Assembly (NCBI GenBank): GCA_009843815.1
Contig: VYCS01000035.1
Location: 11,283-50,833, forward strand
From: Cenarchaeum sp. SB0675_bin_21
GTDB lineage: Archaea; Thermoproteota; Nitrososphaeria; Nitrososphaerales; Nitrosopumilaceae
Direction of reading: 5' to 3'
DNA: 39,551 bases
Below the pieces are notes generated by a model. It worked only from the letters and a program-made list of their open reading frames with translations, did no database searches and was not told the origin of the DNA. Made by a program: the position numbers and the translations under genes. This document shows, one piece after another, positions 7,833-15,916 of the stretch (within the stretch, counting starts at the first letter, position 1; the number at the start of each line of letters is the position of its first letter).

Positions 7833-9284
7833 GTGAATGTATCGTCGGTTGTAGCAAACCCTCTAGATGTAAAGACAGACCTACTGTGTCATATCATAAA
7901 CCCAGAGTCCAATGACGCATTGGAGTTAAAGTCTGCCACATATGACATAAAATCTATTGTAGATCAGTGCATTGGTGATTTGGACGGAAGATTAGGCAAG
8001 GTTGTAACCACCACAACTCATCTAGAAGACACTCCTCGACTTTTGTTTGCGGGGTCAGGTTCCAACATTACTCCGGATACTATACGTGACATTGCGGGGG
8101 TTATATCAAAAAGAGCTCGGGAACTAAAGGTAAAACAGTTTGCCATTGTGTGTCCAGATACAAAAGGCCATCATAATGTAGTATCACAGATTGTAGAGGG
8201 AGCTATGCTTGCACTGTACGATTTTGATGACTACAAAATCGAAAAAGCTGATCCAAAGCCGGATCTCACCATAATATGTAAACAAGATGTAGAGGAGGCC
8301 GTAAGAATGGCCAAATTAACGGCGGAAGGAGTAATATTTACTCGAAACATAGCAAATCAGCCTCCCAATTTGTGCCCACCAGCAAAGTTAGTTGAATTTG
8401 CGGATGCCATATCACAAAATGAGAAGGTAAAGTGCACCGTACTGTCCGGCTCTGATCTGACAGAGGGGGGTTTTGGCGGAATCAGTGCGGTAGGACAGGG
8501 TAGTGCCAACACTCCACGCCTCATAGTTTTAGAGTATAACGGTGGAGATGGACCTCCCGTAGCCTTAGTAGGCAAGGCAGTCACATTCGATACTGGTGGC
8601 ATATCACTAAAGCCCGGCGAACGGATGGATGAGATGAAGTTTGACAAATGTGGTGGCTGCGCAGTGCTTGGAACTATAAAGGCCATATCGGAGATTGGTC
8701 TACCGATTAATGTAGTAGGATTAATACCCGCAGTTGAGAATATGCCTGGAGGTCAATCGTATCGCCCAGGAGACATAATACGCTTGTATGGAGGCAAGAC
8801 TGCCGAGATACTAAACACTGATGCTGAAGGAAGGTTAATTCTTGCTGATGCTATAGCATATGCAGAAGAGCAGTTCTCTCCCAGATGTATAATAGACTTG
8901 GCCACATTGACTGGTGCAAGCATAATAGCACTAGGATGTGATACTGCAGGGATGTTGTCCGATAATGATGATTTGGCTTCGGATGTGTACGAGTCTGGTA
9001 TACGGACTGCCGAGAATGTATGGCGTTTACCCCTAAATTCAGATTACATGGAGATGATCAAATCAAAGGTTGCGGACATTAGAAATCTAGGGTTAGGAAA
9101 AGCTGCTGGGACCATAGTAGCGGCCGCATTTCTCAAAAGTGCAGTAAAGAGTACACCATGGCTACATTTAGACATTGCAGGTACAGCATGGATGCAGTCT
9201 CCATCAAAGAAGCGTTCCTACAATGTGCCAGGAGCCACGGGATTCGGTGTCAGATTGCTGTTGGATTACCTGCGCAACATATAG
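7833..9284 (+). CDS. pepA: Leucyl aminopeptidase, M17 family
   Basis: This 483-residue cytosolic metallopeptidase removes N-terminal residues from peptides using two metal ions. The C-terminal catalytic domain is intact. GKAVTFDTGG gives Lys248 and Asp253, GISLKPGERM gives Lys260, and MKFDKCGG gives Asp271. The signature NTDAEGRL (329-336) gives Asp330, Glu332 and Arg334. These match the E. coli PepA metal and bicarbonate residues in order. The N-terminal domain (1-170) is divergent, as usual. The start is a GTG at 7833, with a TATA-like box centred 22-24 nt upstream. The gene stands alone. It probably recycles peptides from proteasomal or other proteolysis. Confidence 0.96.
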   Translation: MNVSSVVANPLDVKTDLLCHIINPESNDALELKSATYDIKSIVDQCIGDLDGRLGKVVTTTTHLEDTPRLLFAGSGSNITPDTIRDIAGVISKRARELKVKQFAIVCPDTKGHHNVVSQIVEGAMLALYDFDDYKIEKADPKPDLTIICKQDVEEAVRMAKLTAEGVIFTRNIANQPPNLCPPAKLVEFADAISQNEKVKCTVLSGSDLTEGGFGGISAVGQGSANTPRLIVLEYNGGDGPPVALVGKAVTFDTGGISLKPGERMDEMKFDKCGGCAVLGTIKAISEIGLPINVVGLIPAVENMPGGQSYRPGDIIRLYGGKTAEILNTDAEGRLILADAIAYAEEQFSPRCIIDLATLTGASIIALGCDTAGMLSDNDDLASDVYESGIRTAENVWRLPLNSDYMEMIKSKVADIRNLGLGKAAGTIVAAAFLKSAVKSTPWLHLDIAGTAWMQSPSKKRSYNVPGATGFGVRLLLDYLRNI

Positions 9285-9320
9285 AGTAGATAAAACCATA
9301 CGTACAAAAAAAATCAAAAT

Positions 9321-9452
9321 TCAGTATCCACGACTATTTCTATCGGGTTTTCCCACATTGGGGTTTCTAAATCCGTGTTTTTCCATCATATGGTTCAGAA
9401 ACTGTATATCATCCCTACATGACTTTCCACAAACTGCACAGTTTGGCAACAC
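9321..9452 (-). CDS. 43-residue C2H2 zinc-finger microprotein
   Basis: This short minus-strand frame lies between leucyl aminopeptidase and SOD. It encodes a single classical zinc finger. With a GTG start at 9452 it reads MLPNCAVCGKSC, then RDDIQFLNHMMEKHGF, then a basic tail ending RNSRGY. The ligands C5, C8, H21 and H26 give C-x2-C-x12-H-x4-H, the exact C2H2 pattern, with Phe18 and Leu19 in the hydrophobic core positions. An in-frame stop lies a few codons upstream, so the start must be the GTG or the next TTG. A TTTTTATTAT box (minus strand, 9471-9480) lies about 24 nt upstream of the GTG. It is 43 nt downstream of SOD on the same strand. Small C2H2 proteins occur in archaea as candidate regulators. 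The function here is unknown. Confidence 0.62.
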   Translation of the reverse strand: MLPNCAVCGKSCRDDIQFLNHMMEKHGFRNPNVGKPDRNSRGY

Positions 9453-9495
9453 AGAGAGAGTAAATCATACATAATAAAAAACTACAATATTGTAA

Positions 9496-10116
9496 TCAAG
9501 TAGCATCTGCTAGTCTCTTTTCAACTTCGTTCCAATCCACTACATTCCACCAAGAGGAGATATAGTCTGGACGACGATTTTGATATTTGAGATAGTATGC
9601 GTGTTCCCATACATCACAACCCAATAGTGGTACTAGACCCTCGGTTCTAGGACTGGTTTGATTTGGCATCGACGTATACTCAACAAGTTTTGAGGTTGGA
9701 TTGTATACTAACCATCCCCAACCACTACCCTGTATCACAGCAGTAGTAGATGAAAACTTTTCCTTGAACTGGCTAAATCCACCAAAGGATTTTGATATAG
9801 CGTCAGCAACAGCACCGCCGGGTTCCCCTCCACCAGAACCGCTCATGCTGTTCCAGAATAGACGGTGATTGTCGTATCCGCCACCGTTAAAGTTTATAGC
9901 TCTTCGTTGCGCATCTGGCACCTTGTCCAAGTCAGACAATATATCCAGTATATCCATATCCTGAATATCTGTAGAGCATTTTCCCAATGCGGCATTTAGG
10001 TTGTTCGTATATGCCTGATGATGTTTTGTGTGGTGTATCTCCATGGTTTGGGCATCAATGTGTGGTTCCAGAGCGTCATATGCATATGGCACCTCTGGAA
10101 GTGTATATTCTACCAT
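9496..10116 (-). CDS. sod: Superoxide dismutase, Fe/Mn family
   Basis: This 206-residue enzyme converts superoxide to H2O2 and O2 in the cytoplasm. The four metal ligands are visible: H28 (EIHHTKHHQAY region), H84 (GGYDNHRLFW), and D168 and H172 in DVWEHAYYLKYQNRR. GSGWGWLVY is the usual mid-protein landmark. I cannot decide between Fe and Mn from sequence alone. The ATG at 10116 is 28 nt from a GTATAAAT box (10141-10148), so it is leaderless. H2O2 it produces would be handled by peroxiredoxins such as the one at 146-598. The zinc-finger microprotein lies immediately downstream. Confidence 0.97.
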   Translation of the reverse strand: MVEYTLPEVPYAYDALEPHIDAQTMEIHHTKHHQAYTNNLNAALGKCSTDIQDMDILDILSDLDKVPDAQRRAINFNGGGYDNHRLFWNSMSGSGGGEPGGAVADAISKSFGGFSQFKEKFSSTTAVIQGSGWGWLVYNPTSKLVEYTSMPNQTSPRTEGLVPLLGCDVWEHAYYLKYQNRRPDYISSWWNVVDWNEVEKRLADAT

Positions 10117-10140
10117 GCATCAGAAGGTATGATGTTGTCA

Positions 10141-10148
10141 ATTTATAC
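10141..10148 (-). promoter_or_regulatory. TATA box of the SOD gene
   Basis: GTATAAAT on the minus strand, centred 28 nt upstream of the ATG at 10116. Confidence 0.6.
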
Positions 10149-10220
10149 GTTGTTCGATGAAATTTCTTTATACAACATTATATAATGATCTAAATTGCAC
10201 GATTGATGGCTGGAACGGGT

Positions 10221-10343
10221 TCACACAATCCTACAAGAGCAGTTTTGTTGATAAAGTCCGACCACAAATACGGTGTGATTTTGAGTATGTTTTTTGAGCA
10301 AATTCATACATGACGGGCAAAATCTAGTGCCAGCGCGACTCAT
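10221..10343 (-). pseudogene. Probable remnant of a zinc-ribbon transcription factor gene (TFS/Rpb9-like N-terminus)
   Basis: A minus-strand frame of 40 codons starts MSRAGTRFCPSCMNLLKK. The FCPxCxNLL pattern is typical of the N-terminal zinc ribbon of TFS/RPB9-type proteins. The expected second cysteine pair and YQQ region appear only across frames: HRICG in one frame and LYQQ in another, near 10240-10260. A run of six A residues near 10295 is a likely frameshift site. No C-terminal zinc ribbon follows. I therefore read it as a decayed copy. A short plus-strand frame overlaps the same bases and is the main alternative explanation. Confidence 0.35.
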
Positions 10344-10688
10344 TGTATCAACATAAACCACTATGCATCAGTATGTTGTCGACTTTGGTTGTGGTCCTAC
10401 CACCGCGCCACGCCGGCTCATCTCTGGTGTGATTATATCAGGCACATAGTCGCCAAGGCCCGCTGAACAGAAGACATTAAGAGGTATACTTTTTGATCAA
10501 CACACATCTAATCGAAGAGTGCACTACACATATCTTTAAACTGGCAAAATTCAAGTCAAAAGACGCGGTACTACACGTAACTCATAATGCAATCTACTTT
10601 TTGGTGCCTGACACAAAATACAAAATATTCACACATAACCTATTGTGCAAGTCCCAACAATTTTTAGATAGTTTACATTACCAATACT

Positions 10689-12713
10689 ATGCGACTATAT
10701 TTTTTGATGGTTATTGGTCTAATATTTACAGTATTACTATACAGCACAATACAATTTGAAGTAGAGACACCTCTAATGCCATACCTTGAAAAGAGTGTTC
10801 CGTATATCGGTGCGGTTCCCACAATAGGAGGATTAGATGGGGAGGGTATTCTAGTAGCAGTCATAGATACGGGTATTGATTATACGCATCCAGATATGCT
10901 AGGATTTGGACCGAATGGTAAGGTTGTGGGTGGTTTTAACTTTGTCGACCCAAATCAATTACCCCTAGACACCAACGGGCATGGAACCCAGGTTGCAGGC
11001 ATAATTGCTGCAGAAGGAGGTATAAACGGTGTGGCTCCAGCCGTGCGGTTATTAGCATATAAGGTATCCGAGGATGGTGAAGGGGTAAGATCTGACTTGA
11101 TCACCAGATCAATACAGAGGGCCATTGAAGATGGTGCAGACATCATCAATATCAGTCTAGGCGTAAATAAGACTAATAATGCCATAGATAAAGCAATAGC
11201 CGAGGCGGTAGACAAAGGCGTAATAGTAATCGTTGCTGCAGGCAATGATGGTTCTCAGCAGAGTACAATTGGCAGTCCTGGACGTAGTCCGCCAGCAATA
11301 ACAGTAGGCGCCACATACAATAATCTAACATCTAGTAGTGTAGCCATACTGCAGATTAACAATATTCCATATGTTGCCATACCCATGGTTGGTTCGGCAG
11401 TACCTCCAAGCCCTGTCGAGTCCCACATCGTGTACGCCGGGTATGCAAGGGAGAGTGACTTTACAGAGTTGAATGTAACCGGTGCAGTGGTATTGGCAGA
11501 GCGTGGTAGTGACATGCCAGGTGAATTGTTATACTTTTCCATAAAAGAGAATAATGCTGCAAATGCAGGAGCAGCGGCAATAATGATATTCAACAATAAA
11601 GAAGGTATGTTTTATGGTGAGTTGATACATAATTTTACAGAACCAGATTATATGCCTCGAATACCAACAATATCTATAAGCCAAGAAGATGGGCGAGATA
11701 TAATAGAGATGCTGCCCGATGCGCAAGCCCGCCTGCTGTTTTTACATGATCCGGATCATGTAGCACCGTTTAGTTCCCGAGGGCCGACATTACCATTCAT
11801 CAAACCAGACATAATGGCTCCGGGAGTACATATCAACACCACTGCCATATCTGGTGGATACGAGATAGTTTCTGGAACTAGTTATGCCACACCTCATGTC
11901 ACTGGCGCCGTCGCACTGTTACTTCAACAACACCCATCACTAACCATAGAAGATATACGGTCTATATTGACCAGTACTGCAGATGCTGTAATCGACCAAA
12001 AGGGATCATGGGAAGACCCCCACAATGCAGGCTCTGGGCGTCTTGATGTCTACTCTGTGCTGACTACAGATTTAATCACATATCCGTCCATATTATCTGC
12101 TAGTATAACACCACTACAATCATCAGACATCATACCCATACACCTTCGAACCATATCTGGTAATGCGTTGGAGGATATATCAATACATTTTGAACCAAAC
12201 AGTGATTACATTGCACATAAAATTATAGATGATACAATATTGGTAACAGTAGAGGGTGAGATGACAGCCGATGCCCGTATGATCTTAACATATGACGACA
12301 TAACACACACTGTACCCATAAAAGTTCGACACAGTAATGGGACCATACACGTGAATCAAGAGAATGGCATACTACATCTAGAGGTATCATATATAGACAG
12401 ATGGGACTTTGCAAAGATAACGCTCAGTAGTCGCAGTGGTCACACTTATGAGTCATCAGTAACTCCGAGTAAGAGTGCATCTGTGAGGGTTTATGAAAAT
12501 GGCGTATACCAGATACAAGTAGATATATCCATAGGTACACAGAGTTACACCACCTACGACTCTATAATAGTCGATACCGTTACCGAAGAGAGATCAATAT
12601 GGTCTGACATAATTATGCCGTGGCGGCAGGTGATCATAGTAGCCATCATATCTGGAATGTTAGGAGTTTTTGCGGTGTTTGTTCCTAGAAGGGCCCGCGT
12701 TACGGATATCTGA
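10689..12713 (+). CDS. Membrane-anchored subtilisin-like serine protease (S8) with PA-domain insertion
   Basis: This 674-residue extracytoplasmic protease has an N-terminal hydrophobic segment (3-20) that acts as signal or anchor. The catalytic triad is D60 (VIDTGIDYTHPD), H98 (NGHGTQVAG) and S398 (SGTSYATPHVTGA), with oxyanion N186 (AAGNDG). Between N186 and the Ser block a protease-associated insertion occupies about 215-345 (VTGAVVLAERG, NAGAAAIMIFNN). From about 460 a beta-rich stalk precedes a C-terminal membrane helix (648-668) and a basic tail RRARVTDI, so it is anchored with the catalytic domain outside. There is no obvious long propeptide. Its last 54 nt overlap the convergent PEPCK gene. 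It probably processes or degrades envelope proteins. Confidence 0.95.
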   Translation: MRLYFLMVIGLIFTVLLYSTIQFEVETPLMPYLEKSVPYIGAVPTIGGLDGEGILVAVIDTGIDYTHPDMLGFGPNGKVVGGFNFVDPNQLPLDTNGHGTQVAGIIAAEGGINGVAPAVRLLAYKVSEDGEGVRSDLITRSIQRAIEDGADIINISLGVNKTNNAIDKAIAEAVDKGVIVIVAAGNDGSQQSTIGSPGRSPPAITVGATYNNLTSSSVAILQINNIPYVAIPMVGSAVPPSPVESHIVYAGYARESDFTELNVTGAVVLAERGSDMPGELLYFSIKENNAANAGAAAIMIFNNKEGMFYGELIHNFTEPDYMPRIPTISISQEDGRDIIEMLPDAQARLLFLHDPDHVAPFSSRGPTLPFIKPDIMAPGVHINTTAISGGYEIVSGTSYATPHVTGAVALLLQQHPSLTIEDIRSILTSTADAVIDQKGSWEDPHNAGSGRLDVYSVLTTDLITYPSILSASITPLQSSDIIPIHLRTISGNALEDISIHFEPNSDYIAHKIIDDTILVTVEGEMTADARMILTYDDITHTVPIKVRHSNGTIHVNQENGILHLEVSYIDRWDFAKITLSSRSGHTYESSVTPSKSASVRVYENGVYQIQVDISIGTQSYTTYDSIIVDTVTEERSIWSDIIMPWRQVIIVAIISGMLGVFAVFVPRRARVTDI

Positions 12714-14285
12714 TGATACATCTTTGAATTTTGCAAAGTTAGTCAAAAATTTATCTGCCAAACGGTTTGCCTGCGCATAGTATGCATCTTTATCCGTCCA
12801 CGTATTTTTAGGATCCAAGAGTTCATCAGGGACTCCAGGACATGTCATTGGGACATCGAGATTAAATATGGAGTCGTGACGATATTCCACGCATTTTAAA
12901 TCTCCGTTTAGTGCAGCAGTAACCATAGCCCTACTATACTTTATAGAGATTCTATGTCCTACTCCGTATGGCCCTCCAGACCATCCGGTGTTTATCAAGT
13001 ACACCTCGGTATTATGTTCTGTTATTTTTTTAGCCAACATATTGGCGTATAATTCAGCAGGACGAGGCATAAAGGGAGCACCAAAACATTCTGAAAATAC
13101 AGATCTGGGCTTCTTTACACCCTGCTCGGTGCCCGCCAGCTTGCTGGTATATCCAGACATAAAATGATACATTGCGCCCTCCCGAGTAAGTTTAGATATA
13201 GGCGGCAGCACACCCTTGGCGTCGGCGGTTAGAAATATCACGACAGATGGATGAGATCCGACACTAGGTATTACTGCTCTGGGTATATGATGTAATGGGT
13301 ATGCAACTCGAGTATTCTCCGTAATGGAGCTGTCATTAAAGTCCGGATTACCATCTGAGTCTACAATTACATTTTCAAGTATGGCACCATCCCTAATAGC
13401 ATTCCATATTTGAGGTTCATTTTCGTACGTTAGATTGATACACTTTGCATAACAGCCACCCTCAAAATTGAACACTCCGCTCTCAGACCAACCATGTTCA
13501 TCATCTCCTATGAGCATGCGATTGTTGTCTGCAGACAAAGTAGTCTTTCCGGTTCCAGACAGTCCAAAAAATAGAGCTGTGTGATTCTTTGCATCGGTGT
13601 TGGCTGAGCAGTGCATGGGAAAGACATCTCTAGCAGGCAACAAAAAGTTCATTACAGAAAACATTGATTTTTTTAGTTCGCCAGCATATTTAGTGCCAGC
13701 AATAAGCACTACTCTTTGGGCTAAATTTATCAAAATAAATACATCTTTTTTGGTACCATCAATTTCAGGAACTACCTTAAAGTCATTTAGTGAGATTATG
13801 GTAAATTCGGGTTCATGACCTTCCAACTCCTCTTTGGTAGGCCCAACAAACAGCCTGCTGGAAAAGAGGCTCTGCCACGCATGGTCAGTTATTGCACGAA
13901 TTTTAAGGCGATGCTGAGGATCCGCACCAACAAACCCATCAAAGACATACACATCTTTATCAGTTATATGAGATTTCATCCTGTTCAGTATTTTGTTAAA
14001 CGCTTCAGTTGAAAATTTGTGATTTATTTTGTTCCAATTTACTGTGTCTTTGGTGACATCATCATACACTATAAATCGATCGTTGGGGGCGCGTCCGGTG
14101 AATCTATCGGTCCTTACTGCCACAGCTCCGGTTGTGGTACGAACACCATTGTCGTTTTTTATCGAAACCTCGGTAAGACGTTCAGCAGATATGTTACGAA
14201 ACACTTTACGAGGCTTCAGGCCAAACGCCTCTATCTGTGACATAAGCTTTTGAGACTTTGTGTGATCTCCATCGGTATCTGTCAT
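12660..14285 (-). CDS. pckA: Phosphoenolpyruvate carboxykinase (ATP)
   Basis: This 541-residue enzyme converts oxaloacetate plus ATP to PEP, CO2 and ADP, the entry to gluconeogenesis. Landmarks are RTDRFTGRAPNDRFIV near 58-73, FPMHCSAN (222-229), the kinase-1a P-loop GLSGTGKTTLSAD (241-253), the metal site IGDDEHGW (259-266) and NTGWSGGPYGVG. This is the ATP-dependent type, not the GTP type of many other archaea. With PGK in this window it fits sugar synthesis by an autotroph. The ATG at 14285 lies about 26 nt from a GTATTATCTA box (14306-14315). The 3' end runs 54 nt into the subtilase gene. The overlap is past the normal end of the fold (DVSSDIRNAGPS). Confidence 0.97.
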   Translation of the reverse strand: MTDTDGDHTKSQKLMSQIEAFGLKPRKVFRNISAERLTEVSIKNDNGVRTTTGAVAVRTDRFTGRAPNDRFIVYDDVTKDTVNWNKINHKFSTEAFNKILNRMKSHITDKDVYVFDGFVGADPQHRLKIRAITDHAWQSLFSSRLFVGPTKEELEGHEPEFTIISLNDFKVVPEIDGTKKDVFILINLAQRVVLIAGTKYAGELKKSMFSVMNFLLPARDVFPMHCSANTDAKNHTALFFGLSGTGKTTLSADNNRMLIGDDEHGWSESGVFNFEGGCYAKCINLTYENEPQIWNAIRDGAILENVIVDSDGNPDFNDSSITENTRVAYPLHHIPRAVIPSVGSHPSVVIFLTADAKGVLPPISKLTREGAMYHFMSGYTSKLAGTEQGVKKPRSVFSECFGAPFMPRPAELYANMLAKKITEHNTEVYLINTGWSGGPYGVGHRISIKYSRAMVTAALNGDLKCVEYRHDSIFNLDVPMTCPGVPDELLDPKNTWTDKDAYYAQANRLADKFLTNFAKFKDVSSDIRNAGPSRNKHRKNS

Positions 14286-14744
14286 CTAGCACATCCACTC
14301 CATCTTAGATAATACGATTCGGTGAAATATTCCTTATTATCTCTTTGCAATCCACATGCTTACTACAAATTATAGGATATATCAACCAAACGCAAAGACA
14401 TACACATATTCAAGACTCAAGAAGGAATCTGTTGCCTCAGCATCATAATAATAAGTTACTAGTGTAGACATATGTATACTAACATACTTAGTAATGACAT
14501 AATTCTGTAAATTTAAAGTTGTAAATAAATTATATTTAAAATAATTATTTTGGTATAAGTGTGGGTTATTTAGGTCATATAAAAAAATACAAAAAAATAG
14601 TTTATACTGCATCATATAGATTAAACTCGATCTATCTTTCAACTTTAAATAAATCACCATTGGTGCAAGTATGTTGCTGTAGGGTGGCATAACACAGGGG
14701 TTTTGTGAATATGTTTTTATCACATTTTATTACATAATCATAGT
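14286..14744. other. AT-rich intergenic region
   Basis: About 460 bp between divergent genes. It contains the PEPCK promoter at its left end and very AT-rich sequence at 14510-14640. An open minus-strand frame of 113 codons here is rich in Tyr, Leu and Asn, as expected from composition, and shows no domain. I see no RNA gene. Confidence 0.45.
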
Positions 14745-15383
14745 ATGCTGCGCAATCTAGACTTAAAGATAGGATATGACAGCGAATCTGATGACATCAT
14801 ACAGGATTTTTTTATTCCATGCATACAGAACTGCACAATGCTTTCTAAATCCACAAACTCTTTCTCTTTGGAGACATTAACATCAATCATAGGTGCGCGT
14901 GGAGGCGCACCAATAGACTTTACTATGAACATAGTCGTAGGTCGTACATTTCGTGTTAAAGATTCTGAGATGGTATCCAATGTACTTTTAAGCCAGGGCC
15001 AAACACGAAATCAAACATCAAAAGAGTTATACCATGTAGAGAAGATGTTACGAAATCAGCAGATAATAATTCGTATAGCCACACCGCACGAAGACGAGGA
15101 TTCAGATAATACATTGGAGGAGATGGGATTCTTTGAGGACAATAGTGGGAACGTTGTACTGTATGATGGAATTATATCAAAATCGTTTTTAAAGAGACGG
15201 AAAAAATTCGAGAGTGTGAATGTATTTACTTCATGGGAAGACGAGAAGAGATTACAAAGAAAGAAGAGTTATTTTCAAGATTTGTGGGAGAATAATGTAA
15301 GGCGGTTTGACGTTTATGACTTTGCAGATGCATCTGAAAATGGGTTAATAAAATACTCATTTGGGTGGGCCATAGATGGTTAA
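14745..15383 (+). CDS. Stand-alone PLD-like domain protein with degenerate active site
   Basis: This 212-residue protein resembles the phospholipase D-like domain found at the N-terminus of some DEAD/SNF2-type helicases. It begins LRNLDLKIGYDSESDDII and DFFIPCIQNCTM. Near the C-terminus MGFFEDNSGNVVLYDG is followed by VNVFTSWEDEKRLQRK, then FQDLWENNVRRFDVYDFADA. In active relatives the first of these segments carries an HxK motif and a GSxNET element. Here LEEMGFF and DGIISKS occupy those places, so I infer loss of nuclease or phosphodiesterase activity. No helicase or methylase lies next to it. It converges on the EndA gene with a 4-nt overlap. The family assignment is from motif memory. Confidence 0.5.
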   Translation: MLRNLDLKIGYDSESDDIIQDFFIPCIQNCTMLSKSTNSFSLETLTSIIGARGGAPIDFTMNIVVGRTFRVKDSEMVSNVLLSQGQTRNQTSKELYHVEKMLRNQQIIIRIATPHEDEDSDNTLEEMGFFEDNSGNVVLYDGIISKSFLKRRKKFESVNVFTSWEDEKRLQRKKSYFQDLWENNVRRFDVYDFADASENGLIKYSFGWAIDG

Positions 15384-15916
15384 GGCTTGTTATTCTCAAA
15401 GGTAATCCTGTTTGTTTTGTAATAGATTATTTCTCCCCTGCTCTCAATGACAGCAACTACAGGCTCCTTTCCCATCTTTGTTATCTCATCTATTGAATCA
15501 CAAAACTTTCCGGCCCGCTCACGATCGCCCTGATCCAAACCAAATACCAAGAATTGTGCACCCCTTACTCCAAAGTCACCCCGATCATACACACGAAAGT
15601 CCACACCAAAGCCAAACCCGTCCTTTGCCACATAGCCCCGGGTGCGCAGATCTCGATATATTAGATACTTGGAGAGTATATCAGGATCCTCTTCTTGACA
15701 AAACTCTAACAGGTCATCAAATCCCAGCAAAACATCATCCTGTGTAATCGACATTTTATTCATGGCCATAAGATATAGTGCCTCAAACGGTTTTAGATTA
15801 TAACCCCCATCCTCATCATCGCCGTATCCATCTAGGCTCAACTTTTGGGCGGAGGATTTATCACTTACACGAATACAGTCTCCCATCAGTACACCTTGAA
15901 TTACAATACTGTCCAA
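15380..15916 (-). CDS. endA: tRNA splicing endonuclease family subunit, catalytic His apparently lost
   Basis: This 178-residue protein has the archaeal EndA fold. The N-terminal part is VIQGVLMGDCIRVSD. The central EALYLM and YLIYRDLRTRGYVAKDGFGFG (landmarks YRDLRTRGYV and GFGFGVDFRVY) are the canonical C-domain entry. The catalytic triad in the family is Tyr, His, Lys. Tyr110 (DFRVYDRG) and Lys167 (IIYYKTN) are present. The His usually found in an EHAPFLV or HSKYLV context is replaced (GVRGAQFLVF, Gly119/Ala120). It may be the structural subunit of a heterotetramer whose catalytic partner is elsewhere. The start is a TTG at 15916 with a TATA-like ATAG element about 30 nt upstream. The intron-containing tRNA-Leu at 32946 would be a substrate. 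Confidence 0.8.
   Translation of the reverse strand: MDSIVIQGVLMGDCIRVSDKSSAQKLSLDGYGDDEDGGYNLKPFEALYLMAMNKMSITQDDVLLGFDDLLEFCQEEDPDILSKYLIYRDLRTRGYVAKDGFGFGVDFRVYDRGDFGVRGAQFLVFGLDQGDRERAGKFCDSIDEITKMGKEPVVAVIESRGEIIYYKTNRITFENNKP

Larger units (their letters stand above)
10117..10688. other. Intergenic region with gene debris between SOD and subtilase
   Basis: It holds the SOD promoter, the zinc-ribbon remnant at 10221-10343 and another minus-strand coding-like stretch (about 10377-10493; GLGDYVPDIITPEM near 10420) that ends in a stop and lacks a clear start. The 10490-10688 part is AT-rich and holds the subtilase promoter region. I see no tRNA. Confidence 0.4.

Noticed and set aside
10206-10313. 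Plus-strand 35-codon frame starting ATGGCTGGAACG behind a TATAAT box
   Set aside because: Promoter spacing is good, but the peptide has no recognisable motif and overlaps the minus-strand FCPSC zinc-ribbon frame, which has stronger protein evidence. It remains an alternative.
10493-10759. Plus-strand frame of 88 codons
   Set aside because: Starts with TTG, runs through the subtilase promoter and start, is rich in Tyr, Asn, His and Ile as expected by chance, and shows no domain.
14382-14723. Minus-strand frame of 113 codons in AT-rich DNA
   Set aside because: Composition dominated by Tyr, Leu, Asn and Phe. No motif, promoter or coding-like codon use.
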